Positions 42,277-53,082 of a stretch of 64,000 nt of DNA are shown here, piece after piece; position 1 is the stretch's first letter; each line of letters starts with the position of its first letter. Origin of the DNA: UBA1431 sp002329665. Its GTDB lineage: Bacteria; Bacillota; Clostridia; Christensenellales; UBA1431. Under the pieces are notes generated by a model, which was given only the letters and a program-made list of their open reading frames with translations, was not told the origin of the DNA and did not search any database. The stretch is taken from positions 1 through 64,000 of the forward strand of contig JAXGXY010000002.1 in assembly GCA_040772545.1 (NCBI GenBank), read 5' to 3'. The position numbers and the translations under genes are program-made.

Positions 42277-42311
42277 GTAGTCTGTGCAAATAATGGAAGG
42301 GGAGGCAGCGC

Positions 42312-43523
42312 ATGACCCGGATCGCCATGCCCGTGCCCGTCGTCGAGATGGACGGCGACGAGATGACCCGCATACTCTGGCGGATGATAAAAAAATCCCT
42401 ATTGGAACCCTTCGTCGAACTCAACACCGTATACTTCGACCTCGGCCTGAAGAACAGGGACAGGACCGACGACAGGGTCACGACGGAGGCGGCGCTCGCC
42501 ATAAAGGAATACGGCGTCGGCGTGAAATGCGCCACCATCACCCCCAACGCCCGGCGCGTGGAGGAATACGGCCTGAAACGGATGTACAAAAGCCCCAACG
42601 GCACGATCCGCGCCATACTGGATGGGACGGTGTTCAGGGCGCCCATTACGGCCGGCGGGATACGCCCCATCGTCTCCACCTGGAAAAAGCCGATCACGAT
42701 CGCGCGCCACGCCTACGGCGACGTGTACAAGAACACCGAGATGCGCGTGGAGGGGCCCGGCCGGGCCGAACTGGTGTTTACAAGGAGGGACGGGGAAGAG
42801 CGGCGCATGGAGGTGTTTGATTTCGAGGGCCCCGGCGTGCTGGGCGCGATGCACAACCTCGACGCCTCGATCGAAAGCTTCGCGCGCGCCTGTTTCAATT
42901 ATGCGCTGGACGTCGGGCAGGACCTGTGGTTCGGCACGAAGGACACGGTCTCCAAGACGTACGACCAGCGGTTCAAGGCCGTGTTCGAGGAAATCTTCGA
43001 AAACGAGTACAGGGACCGTTTCGGGAAAGCCGGCATCGAGTTTTTCTATACCCTTATTGACGACGCGGTCGCGCGCGTGATGCGCTCCGAAGGCGGCATG
43101 ATCTGGGCGTGCAAGAACTACGACGGCGACGTGATGTCGGACATGGTGGCCACGGCGTTCGGTTCGCTGGCCATGATGACGTCCGTGCTCGTCTCGCCCG
43201 GCGGGCAGTACGAGTACGAGGCGGCGCACGGCACCGTGACGCGGCATTATTACAGGCACCTCGCGGGCGAGAAGACGTCGACCAACTGCATGGCCACGCT
43301 CTTTGCCTGGACCGGGGCGCTGAAAAAGCGCGCGCAGCTCGACGGCAACGCGCCCCTTGGCGCGTTTGCGAAAAAGCTGGAGGACGTGTCGGTGGATTTG
43401 ATCGGAAGCGGCACGCTCACGCGCGACCTGGCCGCGATCAGCACCGTTAAAAACAAGAACGTCGTGGACACGCAGGGTTTCATAGATGCGATCGCAGACA
43501 GACTTCAGACGCGGGGAGGCTGA
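42312..43523 (+). CDS. icd: NADP-dependent isocitrate dehydrogenase
   Basis: 403 residues, of the compact homodimeric type found in eukaryotes and some bacteria: VVEMDGDEMTRILW at the N-terminus, CATITPNARRVEEY, the substrate loop KSPNGTIRAILDGTVFR, FYTLIDDAVARVM, WACKNYDGDVMSDMVA, and AHGTVTRHYYRH in the cofactor region. It oxidises isocitrate to 2-oxoglutarate and supplies NADPH. It is transcribed with the small SEC-C protein two bases downstream. Confidence 0.96.
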   Translation: MTRIAMPVPVVEMDGDEMTRILWRMIKKSLLEPFVELNTVYFDLGLKNRDRTDDRVTTEAALAIKEYGVGVKCATITPNARRVEEYGLKRMYKSPNGTIRAILDGTVFRAPITAGGIRPIVSTWKKPITIARHAYGDVYKNTEMRVEGPGRAELVFTRRDGEERRMEVFDFEGPGVLGAMHNLDASIESFARACFNYALDVGQDLWFGTKDTVSKTYDQRFKAVFEEIFENEYRDRFGKAGIEFFYTLIDDAVARVMRSEGGMIWACKNYDGDVMSDMVATAFGSLAMMTSVLVSPGGQYEYEAAHGTVTRHYYRHLAGEKTSTNCMATLFAWTGALKKRAQLDGNAPLGAFAKKLEDVSVDLIGSGTLTRDLAAISTVKNKNVVDTQGFIDAIADRLQTRGG

Positions 43524-43525
43524 CC

Positions 43526-44020
43526 ATGGGCTACTACGACGATTGGGTCGAACTGGCAAAGGCGCAGGACACGAAGGAAAAGCGGGACGTGTTCTTCAAG
43601 GACTATTACGACAGGGAAAAAGCGGTGTACGAGGCCGTGCTCTCGCAGCCCGGCGAGCCGATAACCGGCACGTTCGCCGCGCTGTCCGACCGTTTCGAGA
43701 TGGACCGGCCGACCTTTGCCGCCTTCCTCGACGGCATCAACGCGAGCCTGAAAAAGGGCTACGACGTCAAAAACGTCAAGGGCAACAGCAAGATCGTGCT
43801 GGACGCCGACTTCGAGAAGCTGTATTATAACATGCTCGAAGCCAGGGCCGACTGGCTCTGTACGCTGGAGCAGTGGGACGGCGTCCTCAGCCCCGATGAG
43901 CGCGCGGAGATCGAGCGCCGGTGGAAACGGAGCCGGATCGCGGTCAGCAAAAAGGTCGGACGCAACCAGCCGTGCCCCTGCGGGAGCGGGAAGAAATACA
44001 AGAAATGCTGTGGTGCTTAA
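43526..44020 (+). CDS. SEC-C motif protein
   Basis: 164 residues ending in a classic SEC-C zinc motif (GRNQPCPCGSGKKYKKCC, Cys-x-Cys...Cys-Cys/His), as at the end of SecA. The upstream ~135 residues are helical (YYDDWVELAKAQDTKEKRD, later FEKLYYNMLEARADWL) and resemble other short SEC-C proteins. Function unknown; the motif binds zinc and often mediates ribosome or partner contact. It starts 2 nt after icd. Confidence 0.85.
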   Translation: MGYYDDWVELAKAQDTKEKRDVFFKDYYDREKAVYEAVLSQPGEPITGTFAALSDRFEMDRPTFAAFLDGINASLKKGYDVKNVKGNSKIVLDADFEKLYYNMLEARADWLCTLEQWDGVLSPDERAEIERRWKRSRIAVSKKVGRNQPCPCGSGKKYKKCCGA

Positions 44021-44055
44021 CCCAATGGCAAGCCTGCGGCTTGCCATTGGGTTTT
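44021..44055 (+). terminator. Terminator of icd-SEC-C
   Basis: CCCAATGGCAAGC and GCTTGCCATTGGG pair perfectly, followed by TTTTCC. Confidence 0.85.
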
Positions 44056-44075
44056 CCGGCAGGTTGAAACCCGCG

Positions 44076-44107
44076 CCAACGCAAACTTCGTTTGCGTTGG
44101 TTTTTCG
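44076..44107 (+). terminator. Second, tandem terminator
   Basis: CCAACGCAAA-CTTCG-TTTGCGTTGG with TTTTTCGG. The sequence after each of the two terminators is alike (CCGGCAGGTTGAAAC and TCGGTCGGTTGAAAC), so the unit looks duplicated. Confidence 0.8.
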
Positions 44108-44111
44108 GTCG

Positions 44112-44455
44112 GTTGAAACGCGCTCCCTCGTCGGAGCAAATTTCGCTTCGCTCACGCGTCGTCGCGGATTGCGCATCACTCGCCTACACGCAAAGCGTGA
44201 AGGCTCGATCGCTTCATCGCTCCTCCTTTCCCCACAAAGCTTCGCTTTGCGGGGGCCTCATCCCTTTGCGCTGCGCGCGTCGGGGATTCCTCGCCCCGCT
44301 CCGTTGCTCCTCCTCTTCCCTGAAAAGCTTTGCTTTTCAGGGATTTGTTTAGGAAGGGCTTTGCTTTGTTCGGGCAAGGCTCCGCAGGAGTTTTCCCGGG
44401 CAAGGCTTTGCGGGATTTTTCGGGAAAGGCTTTGCAGGAATGTTAAGGGGAGGCG
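44112..44455 (+). repeat. Composite repeat R1, copy 3
   Basis: Nearly the same sequence as copy 2 (35840-36232) in opposite orientation: GTCGGAGCAAATTTCGC, CACGCGTCGTCGCGGATTGC, CTCCTCCTTTCCCC hairpin, CCCTTTGCGCTGCGCGCG, CGGGGATTCCTCGCCCCG, CTCCTCCTCTTCCC with hairpin CTGAAAAGC/GCTTTTCAG, then about four degenerate ~26-bp units. No gene is present in 44021-44630. Confidence 0.88.
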
Positions 44456-44523
44456 CCGTCCCTCCGGGTTTGTCTGTTTAATACATTGTTTTAAACAGAG
44501 CTTAGTGCGAAAGCCGTGTAAAT

Positions 44524-44550
44524 CGCCGCCGTTTTTCGGCGGTTTTTTTT
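44524..44550 (+). terminator. Terminator before the lepA promoter
   Basis: CCGCCG-TTTTT-CGGCGG followed by eight T residues. Confidence 0.85.
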
Positions 44551-44567
44551 GCGGCATGTTGCCCGTA

Positions 44568-44596
44568 TTGAAAATCCGCCGCCTATCCCGTATGAT
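44568..44596 (+). promoter_or_regulatory. Promoter of lepA-hemW
   Basis: TTGAAA (44568-44573), a 17-bp spacer and TATGAT (44591-44596), 35 nt before the lepA start. Confidence 0.7.
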
Positions 44597-44630
44597 AGTT
44601 ACAGGTTTATGAGACGATGGAGGGGACCGA

Positions 44631-46429
<1,799 letters not shown>

Positions 46430-46430
<1 letters not shown>

Positions 46431-47581
46431 TGGAACGCGCGGGGCTCTATATCCACATCCCGTTCTGCGTGCGCAGATGCGCCTACTGCGACTTCGTATC
46501 CTACGCCGGGCGCGAGGACGCGATGGAGGCGTACGTCGCGGCCCTTCTTAGCGAGATGGAATCCGTATTTTGGCGTTTTCCGGCGCTTGCCGTGCCGACG
46601 GTGTACGTCGGCGGGGGGACGCCGTCGAGCCTGCCGCCCGGGCTTATAGCGCGCGTGCTCGGAAGGGCAAGGGAGCTGTTCGCCATCGGGCCGGACGCCG
46701 AGATCACCGTGGAGGCGAACCCCGAAACGGCGAGCGCGCGGAAGCTGACCGAGTACGCGCGCGCGGGCGTGAACCGGCTGAGCCTCGGGCTGCAGTCCGC
46801 GAGCTCACGGATACTGAAGGCGATCGGGCGCCTGCACAATGCGGAGGATTTTGAAAGGGCCGCTTCCTTTGCGCGGGAGGCGGGCATCGAAAACATCGGC
46901 GCGGACGTGATGTACGGCCTGCCCGGCCAGACGACCGGGGACCACGCGCGCGCGCTCGCGGCGGCCGTGGACGCAGGTGCTAAGCACGTCTCGGCGTACG
47001 CGCTCACCCTCGCGGAAGGCACGCCGCTCGACGCGGCCGTTAGGGAAGGGGCCGTCTCATTGCCAAACGAGGATGAGCAGTACGCGATGTATTTGGCGGG
47101 CGACGATTTTTTGGAGGCGCACGGCCTTTTGCGCTACGAAGTGTCCAACTACGCGGCGCCGGGAAGGGAATGCCGGCACAACCTGTCCTACTGGCGAAAC
47201 GAGCCGTACGTCGGGCTGGGCGCCGCCGCGCATTCGTGCATAGATACGGGGGACGGCGCTATTCGGACGGAAAACGTCCCCGGCCTCGACGAATACATCG
47301 CCCGGGCGGGGCGGGGGGAATCCCCTATTATGAGGAGCATCCGCATCGGGCGGGAGGAGTCGATGTTCGAGACGATGATGCTGGGCCTCAGGCTGGTGGA
47401 CGGCGTCGACACGGACGCTTTCTGCGCGCGCTACGGCGCGAAGGCCGGGGAGGTCTTCGCCGGGCCGGTCGAAAGGCTCGCGCGATCCGAAATGATACGC
47501 ATGGAAAAGGGAAGACTAAAACCCACGGGAAAAGGGCTGGATTTTCACACCCTCGTGGCGTTGGAATTTCTGGGAAAATGA
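46430..47581 (+). CDS. hemW: HemW-like radical SAM heme chaperone
   Basis: 383 residues. The radical-SAM cluster is CVRRCAYC (CxxxCxxC) in LYIHIPFCVRRCAYCDF, with VYVGGGTPSSLPP for SAM binding and EANPETASARKL. HemW lacks the extra cysteine of HemN coproporphyrinogen dehydrogenase, and this protein follows HemW in its single N-terminal cysteine context. The family is thought to insert heme into respiratory proteins; no heme genes are in view. ATG 46430 overlaps the lepA stop. No terminator before the hrcA promoter is obvious. Confidence 0.92.
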
Positions 47582-47583
47582 AC

Positions 47584-47612
47584 TTGACAAAGACGGGTTA
47601 CGGTGGTATTTT
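47584..47612 (+). promoter_or_regulatory. Sigma-A promoter of the hrcA heat-shock operon
   Basis: -35 TTGACA (47584-47589), a 17-bp spacer and -10 TATTTT (47607-47612). It begins right after the hemW stop, and its start point falls in or next to the CIRCE operator. Confidence 0.88.
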
Positions 47613-47623
47613 TATAACAGTGA

Positions 47624-47650
47624 TTAGCACTCGTTAGGTTAGAGTGCTAA
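47624..47650. promoter_or_regulatory. CIRCE operator (HrcA binding site)
   Basis: TTAGCACTC (47624-47632), nine bases, GAGTGCTAA (47642-47650): a perfect match to the CIRCE consensus. HrcA bound here represses the operon; heat relieves it. No second CIRCE is seen, in particular none before the Hsp70-like operon at 1.7 kb. Confidence 0.98.
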
Positions 47651-47678
47651 CAAACTCGGGGAAAGGGGGCGCGTCCGC

Positions 47679-48716
47679 GTGAAACTTGACGAGCGGAAAA
47701 TGAAGCTTTTGAAAGCGATCGTCGACGACTATATCGATACGGCGGCGCCGGTCGCCTCGCGGGCGTTGTCCAGGCGCCACGATTTCGGTTTGAGTTCGGC
47801 GACCATCCGCAACGAGATGTCGGACCTCGAGGAGATGGGCTACCTGGAACAGAGGCATACTTCGTCGGGGCGCATACCCTCCGAAAAGGCGTACCGCCTG
47901 TATGTCGACAGCCTGATGTGCCTGCCCAAGCTTTCGGCCAGGGAGATCGCCGCGATGCGCGGCTACTTCAGGGAGCGCATGGACGAGATCGAGGACGTCG
48001 TGCACCAGACCGCGAAGGCCCTGTCCGGCCTGAGCGACTACACCGCCATGGTCCTTGCCCCGCAATACAGGAAGATAACGGTGCGCCACGTGCAGCTCGT
48101 GCCCGTCGGGGTCGGGAGGGCCCTGCTGGTGGTGGTGACCGACGCGGGCGTGGTCAAGGACGCGCTTTTGCACGTCCCCGAAGACTTCGGCCTGGCCGAA
48201 CTAGAGGGAATCTCGCACCGGCTGAACGAGTGGTTTTCTAACCAGCCGGCGTCCGCGATACAGGACGTGCTCGACTCCCACGTGCAGGACGAGATGAGCC
48301 GGTACCGTTCCACGTTCGAGAAGATCATGGAAACGATCGACCTGAGCCTGCGCCCGTCCGAGCAGAAGGACGTGGTGCTGGACGGGGCGAGCAACATGTT
48401 CAATTACCCCGAATACAAGAACCCGGAGAAGGCCAAGTCGTTCCTCATGGCGCTGGAGCACAAGGAGATTCTTTATAAGCTGCTTTCCGACGCGACGAAG
48501 ATGGAGGTGTGCATCTCCATCGGCGCGGAGAACCCGCTGGACGAGATCAAGGACTGCAGCATCGTCACGGCCACGTACCGCGTCGGGAGCACGACCTACG
48601 GGTCGATAGGGCTGATCGGGCCGACCCGCATGAACTACGCCAGGGCCGTTGCGGTCCTCAACCACGTAGGCAAGAGCCTCAGCGAGGTCCTCAAGGGCAT
48701 AAACCAGGGCGAATAA
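47679..48716 (+). CDS. hrcA: Heat-inducible transcription repressor HrcA
   Basis: 345 residues: an N-terminal winged helix (VDDYIDTAAPVASRALSRRH, then SSATIRNEMSDLEEMGYLEQ), the conserved HTSSGRIPSEKAYRLYVD segment and a C-terminal GAF-like domain ending with PTRMNYARAVAVLNHVGKSL. HrcA represses its own operon at CIRCE and is kept active by GroE in Firmicutes. Start GTG 47679 behind GAAAGGGGG, 28 nt after CIRCE. Confidence 0.97.
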   Translation: MKLDERKMKLLKAIVDDYIDTAAPVASRALSRRHDFGLSSATIRNEMSDLEEMGYLEQRHTSSGRIPSEKAYRLYVDSLMCLPKLSAREIAAMRGYFRERMDEIEDVVHQTAKALSGLSDYTAMVLAPQYRKITVRHVQLVPVGVGRALLVVVTDAGVVKDALLHVPEDFGLAELEGISHRLNEWFSNQPASAIQDVLDSHVQDEMSRYRSTFEKIMETIDLSLRPSEQKDVVLDGASNMFNYPEYKNPEKAKSFLMALEHKEILYKLLSDATKMEVCISIGAENPLDEIKDCSIVTATYRVGSTTYGSIGLIGPTRMNYARAVAVLNHVGKSLSEVLKGINQGE

Positions 48717-48725
48717 ACACAACGG

Positions 48726-49301
48726 ATGGAAGATACGATGGAAGAGAAAAACAACGTGAGTCCGGAACAGAACCAGCAGGCGAAACAGAAAGAGGACGCC
48801 GGGACCGCCTGCGAGGCGGCGGGAGCGAAAGAGGCCCCGCATGCGGCCGGCGCAGCGACCGACGAGGCCGGGCGGAAATGTCAGGAATACCTCGAGCTGG
48901 CGCAGCGCGTACAGGCCGATTTCGAGAACTACAAGCGCCGGAACGCGAACCTGTACCAGGAGGCTTACCAGCAGGGCCGCATCGACGCGGTCATGGCGTT
49001 TTTGCCCGTGCTGGACAACATCGAGCGCGCGCTCAACGCTTCGCTCGAAGCCGGGGAGGAAAGCAAGCTGTCCGAGGGCGTGCAGATGGTCTGCAAGCAG
49101 TTCTGCGGCGCCCTCGAATCGCTGGGTATAGAGGAAATACCGGCCGTCGGCGAGGCGTTCGACCCGAACCTGCACGAGGCCGTGCTGCGGGAAGAAACCG
49201 GCGACCCGGCCGATGCCGGGAAAGTGATAGACACGATGCTCAAGGGCTACCGCAGCAAGGACCGGGTGCTGCGCTTCGCAATGGTGAAAGTGGCGCAATA
49301 A
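48726..49301 (+). CDS. grpE: Nucleotide exchange factor GrpE
   Basis: 191 residues (187 if the in-frame ATG 48738 is used). An acidic, disordered N-terminus, a long helix with ADFENYKRRNANLYQEAY-like sequence and a C-terminal beta domain with PAVGEAFDPNLHEAV and MLKGYRSKDRVLRFAMVKVA. It is the partner of the canonical DnaK next in the operon. It is better conserved than the GrpE-like protein at 3728. It is separated from dnaK by 510 bp of repeat R1. Confidence 0.96.
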   Translation: MEDTMEEKNNVSPEQNQQAKQKEDAGTACEAAGAKEAPHAAGAATDEAGRKCQEYLELAQRVQADFENYKRRNANLYQEAYQQGRIDAVMAFLPVLDNIERALNASLEAGEESKLSEGVQMVCKQFCGALESLGIEEIPAVGEAFDPNLHEAVLREETGDPADAGKVIDTMLKGYRSKDRVLRFAMVKVAQ

Positions 49302-49303
49302 CG

Positions 49304-49700
49304 CGTCGGAGCGTCGTCGGAGCAAACTCTGCTCCCTCGTCGGAGCAAACTCCGCTCCCTCGTCGGAGCAAACTCCGCTCCCTCGTCGGAGCAAACTCCG
49401 CTCCGCTCGTAACCCCCTGTGCGCTGCGCGCGTCGGGGATTCCTCGCCCCGCTTCGTTGCTCCTCCTCTTCCACGTAAAGCTGCGCTTTACGTGGATTGC
49501 CCGGGAAGGGATCTAGGGGAGTTGTCCGGGGAGGGCTTTGAGGGGAGTTTTCCGGGTAGGGCTCCGAGGGAGTTTTCCGGGAAGGGCTTCGCGGGGAGTT
49601 GTCCGGGAAGGGCTCTGAGGGGAGTTGCCCGGGAAGGGCTTCGCGGGGAGTTGTCCGGGAAGGGCTCTGAGGAGTGTTTTGCGAAGAAGGCTTCGCGGGG
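49304..49700 (+). repeat. Composite repeat R1, copy 4, with two tandem arrays
   Basis: Between grpE and dnaK. First come four exact or near-exact 23-bp units (GTCGGAGCAAACTCCGCTCC plus CTC) at 49316-49338, 49339-49361, 49362-49384 and 49385-49407; each folds as GGAGC/GCTCC. Then the CTGCGCGCGTCGGGGATTCC segment, CTCCTCCTCTTCC with hairpin ACGTAAAGC/GCTTTACGT, and about seven ~26-bp units (GGGAAGGGCTTCGCGGGGAG plus TTGTCC) to about 49690. It lies inside the heat-shock operon and must be transcribed with it unless it terminates. Confidence 0.9.
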
Positions 49701-49737
49701 CGGGAAATGCCCCGAAAGCCAACGGCAAGGAAGCTGC

Positions 49738-49764
49738 TGCCGAACCGAAGGTTTGGCGGCGGCA
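49738..49764 (+). repeat. R3 hairpin before dnaK
   Basis: GCCGAACC-GAA-GGTTTGGC folds with one G-U pair. It contains AAGGTTTGGCGGCGGCA (49748-49764), repeated exactly before dnaJ at 51878-51894. Confidence 0.6.
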
Positions 49765-49811
49765 GGGATACATAACGAACACAATTTTTCACAATATCAG
49801 GAGGACTATTC

Positions 49812-51668
49812 ATGGGTAAGATAATCGGAATCGATCTGGGTACGACAAATTCCTGCGTCGCCGTGATGGAAGGCGGGGAACCCGTCGTCATACCCAACGC
49901 GGAAGGCGGCCGGACGACACCGTCGGTGGTCGCTTTTTCGAAGACCGGGGAGCGCCTGGTAGGCCAGGTGGCCAAACGTCAGGCGATCACCAACCCGGAA
50001 CGCACCGTGCTGTCCATCAAACGCGACATGGGCACGGAAAGAAAGATCAACATAGACAACAAGACCTATACGCCGCAGGAGATCTCGGCGATGATTCTGC
50101 AGAAGCTCAAGACGGACGCCGAGAGCTACCTGGGCGAGAAGGTCACACAGGCGGTCATCACCGTACCCGCCTATTTTTCGGACGCGCAGCGCCAGGCGAC
50201 CAAGGACGCCGGCAAGATAGCGGGGCTCGAGGTCCTGCGCATCATCAACGAGCCGACGGCGGCGTCGCTGGCCTACGGCCTCGATAAGGAAACGAACCAG
50301 AAGATACTGGTCTACGACCTCGGCGGGGGCACGTTCGACGTGTCGATACTCGAACTGGGCGACGGCGTGTTCGAGGTGCTGGCAACGCAGGGCAACAACC
50401 GCCTGGGCGGCGACGACTTCGACGACCGCGTCATACAATACCTCTGCGACGAGTTCAAAAAATCGAACGGGATCGACCTTAGGGGCGACAAAATGGCGAT
50501 GCAGCGCTTGAAAGAAGCCGCGGAAAAGGCTAAAATCGATTTATCGGGCCTTGCGACCGCGAACGTCAACCTTCCGTTTTTAACAGCCGACGCCTCGGGG
50601 CCGCAGCATATGGACATCACCATCACGCGCGCCAAGTTCGAAGAACTGATAGCGGACCTGGTGGAAAAGACCATGGAACCGATGCGCAACGCGCTACATG
50701 ACGCCGGGCTGAAGCCCGAGGGCATCAGCCGGGTCATCCTCGTAGGCGGATCGACCCGCGTCCCCTCGGTGCAGGAGGCGGTGAAAAAGATCACCGGCAA
50801 GGACCCGTACAAGGGGATTAACCCGGACGAGTGCGTCGCGCTGGGCGCGGCGATCCAGGCGGGCGTGCTGGGCGGCGAAGTCAAGGACATCCTGCTTTTG
50901 GACGTCACCCCGCTTTCGCTGGGCATCGAGACGCTGGGCGGCGTGTTCACCAAGCTGATCGAGCGCAACACGACCATCCCGACCAAGAAGAGCCAGGTGT
51001 TCTCCACCGCGGCCGACGGCCAGACGAGCGTGGAAGTGCATGTGCTCCAGGGCGAGCGCGAGATGGCCGCGAACAACAAGACGCTCGGGCGCTTCCATCT
51101 CACGGGCATAGCGCCGGCGCCGAGGGGCGTGCCGCAGATCGAGGTCACGTTCGACATCGACGCAAACGGCATCGTGCACGTGTCCGCCAAGGACCTCGCG
51201 ACCGGCAACGAACAGAAGGTGACCATCACCGCATCGACGAACCTCAAGGAGGACGAGATAGACAAGCTGGTCCGCGAGGCGGAAAAGTACGCCGAGGAGG
51301 ACAAGAAGCGCAAGGAAGAGGTAGAGACCCGCAACCAGGCCGAGTCGCTCGTCTACCAGACGGAAAAGAGCGTGAAGGACCTGGGCGACAAGCTCGACGC
51401 GGCGGACAAAGCCCGCATCGAGGAGAAGATCGCGGAACTGAAAAAAGCCCTGGAAGGCGCGGACACCGCGGCGATCAAAAAGGCCATGGAAGAGGCTTCG
51501 AGCGTTTCGTACGAGGCCTTCGGAAAGGCGTACCAGCAGGGACAGGCCGCTGAGGCGGGGCCTGAGGCTTCGGCGGGCGCCGGGGCCGGCGCGGGCCAGG
51601 GCCAGGACCCCAACGTCGTGGACGCCGATTACGAAGTGGTCGACGACGACGAGAAGAAAACCGAGTAA
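49812..51668 (+). CDS. dnaK: Chaperone protein DnaK
   Basis: 618 residues, standard length. ATPase domain with GIDLGTTNSCVAV, YDLGGGTFDVSILE and LVGGSTRVPSVQ; linker VKDILLLDVTPLSLGIET intact; beta-sandwich with MAANNKTLGRF; helical lid; and a Gly/Ala-rich tail ending in EVVDDDEKK. This is the housekeeping Hsp70, under CIRCE control with hrcA, grpE and dnaJ. Compare the unusual Hsp70 at 4336, which lacks the linker motif. AGGAGGAC precedes ATG 49812. Confidence 0.98.
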   Translation: MGKIIGIDLGTTNSCVAVMEGGEPVVIPNAEGGRTTPSVVAFSKTGERLVGQVAKRQAITNPERTVLSIKRDMGTERKINIDNKTYTPQEISAMILQKLKTDAESYLGEKVTQAVITVPAYFSDAQRQATKDAGKIAGLEVLRIINEPTAASLAYGLDKETNQKILVYDLGGGTFDVSILELGDGVFEVLATQGNNRLGGDDFDDRVIQYLCDEFKKSNGIDLRGDKMAMQRLKEAAEKAKIDLSGLATANVNLPFLTADASGPQHMDITITRAKFEELIADLVEKTMEPMRNALHDAGLKPEGISRVILVGGSTRVPSVQEAVKKITGKDPYKGINPDECVALGAAIQAGVLGGEVKDILLLDVTPLSLGIETLGGVFTKLIERNTTIPTKKSQVFSTAADGQTSVEVHVLQGEREMAANNKTLGRFHLTGIAPAPRGVPQIEVTFDIDANGIVHVSAKDLATGNEQKVTITASTNLKEDEIDKLVREAEKYAEEDKKRKEEVETRNQAESLVYQTEKSVKDLGDKLDAADKARIEEKIAELKKALEGADTAAIKKAMEEASSVSYEAFGKAYQQGQAAEAGPEASAGAGAGAGQGQDPNVVDADYEVVDDDEKKTE

Positions 51669-51861
51669 GGCTACATAAAACGCGTTAGAGCCAAAGCGCC
51701 GGCCGGCCGCGTGCTTTGGCTCAGGGCGTTGCAAGCCCTTCCGCTTGCGGGGGGTCGGCCCTCCGTGTATGTTCCGGCAGGACGGCAGATCGAAGGGGTT
51801 TGCCGTCGTTCCGGGCCAAAGCAGCGCTTTGGCTTTTATATGGCTTGGCCCGCAGAACGGG

Positions 51862-51894
51862 CAAACCTTCCCCCTAAAAGGTTTGGCGGCGGCA
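51862..51894 (+). repeat. R3 hairpin before dnaJ
   Basis: CAAACCTT-CCCCCTA-AAAGGTTTG-type stem, ending with the same 17 bases as before dnaK. The gap 51669-51861 has further short inverted repeats (CCAAAGC/GCTTTGG at 51680-51722 and again at 51818-51838) and no gene. Confidence 0.55.
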
Positions 51895-51916
51895 CAGATA
51901 GCGAGGCGGTGGATTC

Positions 51917-53065
51917 TTGGCAAAGCAGGATTACTACGAAGTGCTCGGCGTCTCCAGGGACGCGTCCGAGGACGAGATCAAAAGGGCGTTCCGGAAGAAG
52001 GCGAAGGAGTGCCATCCCGACATCAACCCCGGCGACAAAGTGGCCGAGCATAGATTCAAGGAAATAAACGAAGCGTACGAGGTGCTCAGCGACAGCCAGA
52101 AGCGCAGGCAGTACGATCAATTCGGGCACGCCGCGTTCGAGGCGGGCGCGGGCGCCGGAGGTTTTAACGGTTTCGGCGGCTTCGGTTTTGAAGACGTGTT
52201 CGATTCGTTCTTCGGAGGCTCGATCTTCGGGTCCCGTTCGGGCGGGCAGCGCAGGGGCCCGGTGCGCGGGCGCGACATCCGCTTCGACCTGACCGTAGAG
52301 TTCGAGGAGGCGGCGGCCGGGGTCAAGCGCGATATCGAGTACCAGCGGACGGAACGCTGCCTCGAGTGCGACGGCAGCGGCGCGCGCAAGGGAACGGACG
52401 CGGTCGCCTGCACCGTATGCAACGGCACGGGGCAGGTCGAAACGGCGCAGAACACCGTCTTCGGCCGGTTCGTGAACGTGACCGAATGCCACGCCTGCAA
52501 CGGCGAAGGCAGGATCATCAAGGAACCGTGCCCGAAATGCCGGGGGCAGGGCCGTGTACGGCGCAGGCGCACCCTGTCCGTCAGCGTCCCCGGGGGGATC
52601 GACGAGGGTCAGGTGCTTTCCGTGGCCGGGGAAGGCGACGCCGGCGCCAGGGGCGGGCCGCCGGGGGACCTGCGCATCGTGGTGCACGTCAGGCCCCACA
52701 GGCTGTTCAAGCGCCGCGACTACGACCTGTTCTACGAACTGCCCGTCTCGTTTGCGCTGGCCGCGATGGGCGGCGAGATCGAGATCGAGACGCTGGCGGC
52801 GAAAGTGCGGTACAAGGTCCCCGAGGGCACGCAGCCGGGCACGACGTTCCGCCTCAAAGGGAAGGGGATCAAGCACCTCAACCGCAACGTGTACGGCGAC
52901 CTGTACGTTAAGGTGATCGTGCGGGTGCCCAAAAAGCTCACCGCGGAACAGAGACAGGCGCTGGAAAAATTCGACAGGCTGCTTAGCAGCGAGAAGGCGG
53001 GGCACGAGAAACATAAGAAAGACAAGAAGATCATCGACAAGGTGAAAGACGTGTTCGGCGGGTAA
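51917..53065 (+). CDS. dnaJ: Chaperone protein DnaJ
   Basis: 382 residues, start TTG 51917. J domain with the HPD motif in ECHPDINPGD, a Gly/Phe-rich stretch (GAGAGGFNGFGGFGFED), four CxxCxGxG zinc modules (CLECDGSG, CTVCNGTG, CHACNGEG, CPKCRGQG) and the C-terminal client-binding domain. A full type I J protein that stimulates DnaK. The gene is followed 17 nt later by prmA. Confidence 0.98.
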   Translation: MAKQDYYEVLGVSRDASEDEIKRAFRKKAKECHPDINPGDKVAEHRFKEINEAYEVLSDSQKRRQYDQFGHAAFEAGAGAGGFNGFGGFGFEDVFDSFFGGSIFGSRSGGQRRGPVRGRDIRFDLTVEFEEAAAGVKRDIEYQRTERCLECDGSGARKGTDAVACTVCNGTGQVETAQNTVFGRFVNVTECHACNGEGRIIKEPCPKCRGQGRVRRRRTLSVSVPGGIDEGQVLSVAGEGDAGARGGPPGDLRIVVHVRPHRLFKRRDYDLFYELPVSFALAAMGGEIEIETLAAKVRYKVPEGTQPGTTFRLKGKGIKHLNRNVYGDLYVKVIVRVPKKLTAEQRQALEKFDRLLSSEKAGHEKHKKDKKIIDKVKDVFGG

Positions 53066-53082
53066 GCCGGTGCGGGAGGGCC

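Noticed and set aside
43896..44612. ORFs through R1 copies (also 36003-36503 and 48509-49516)
   Set aside because: The similar peptides in them come from the DNA repeat itself; frames are not preserved between copies and starts lie in other genes.
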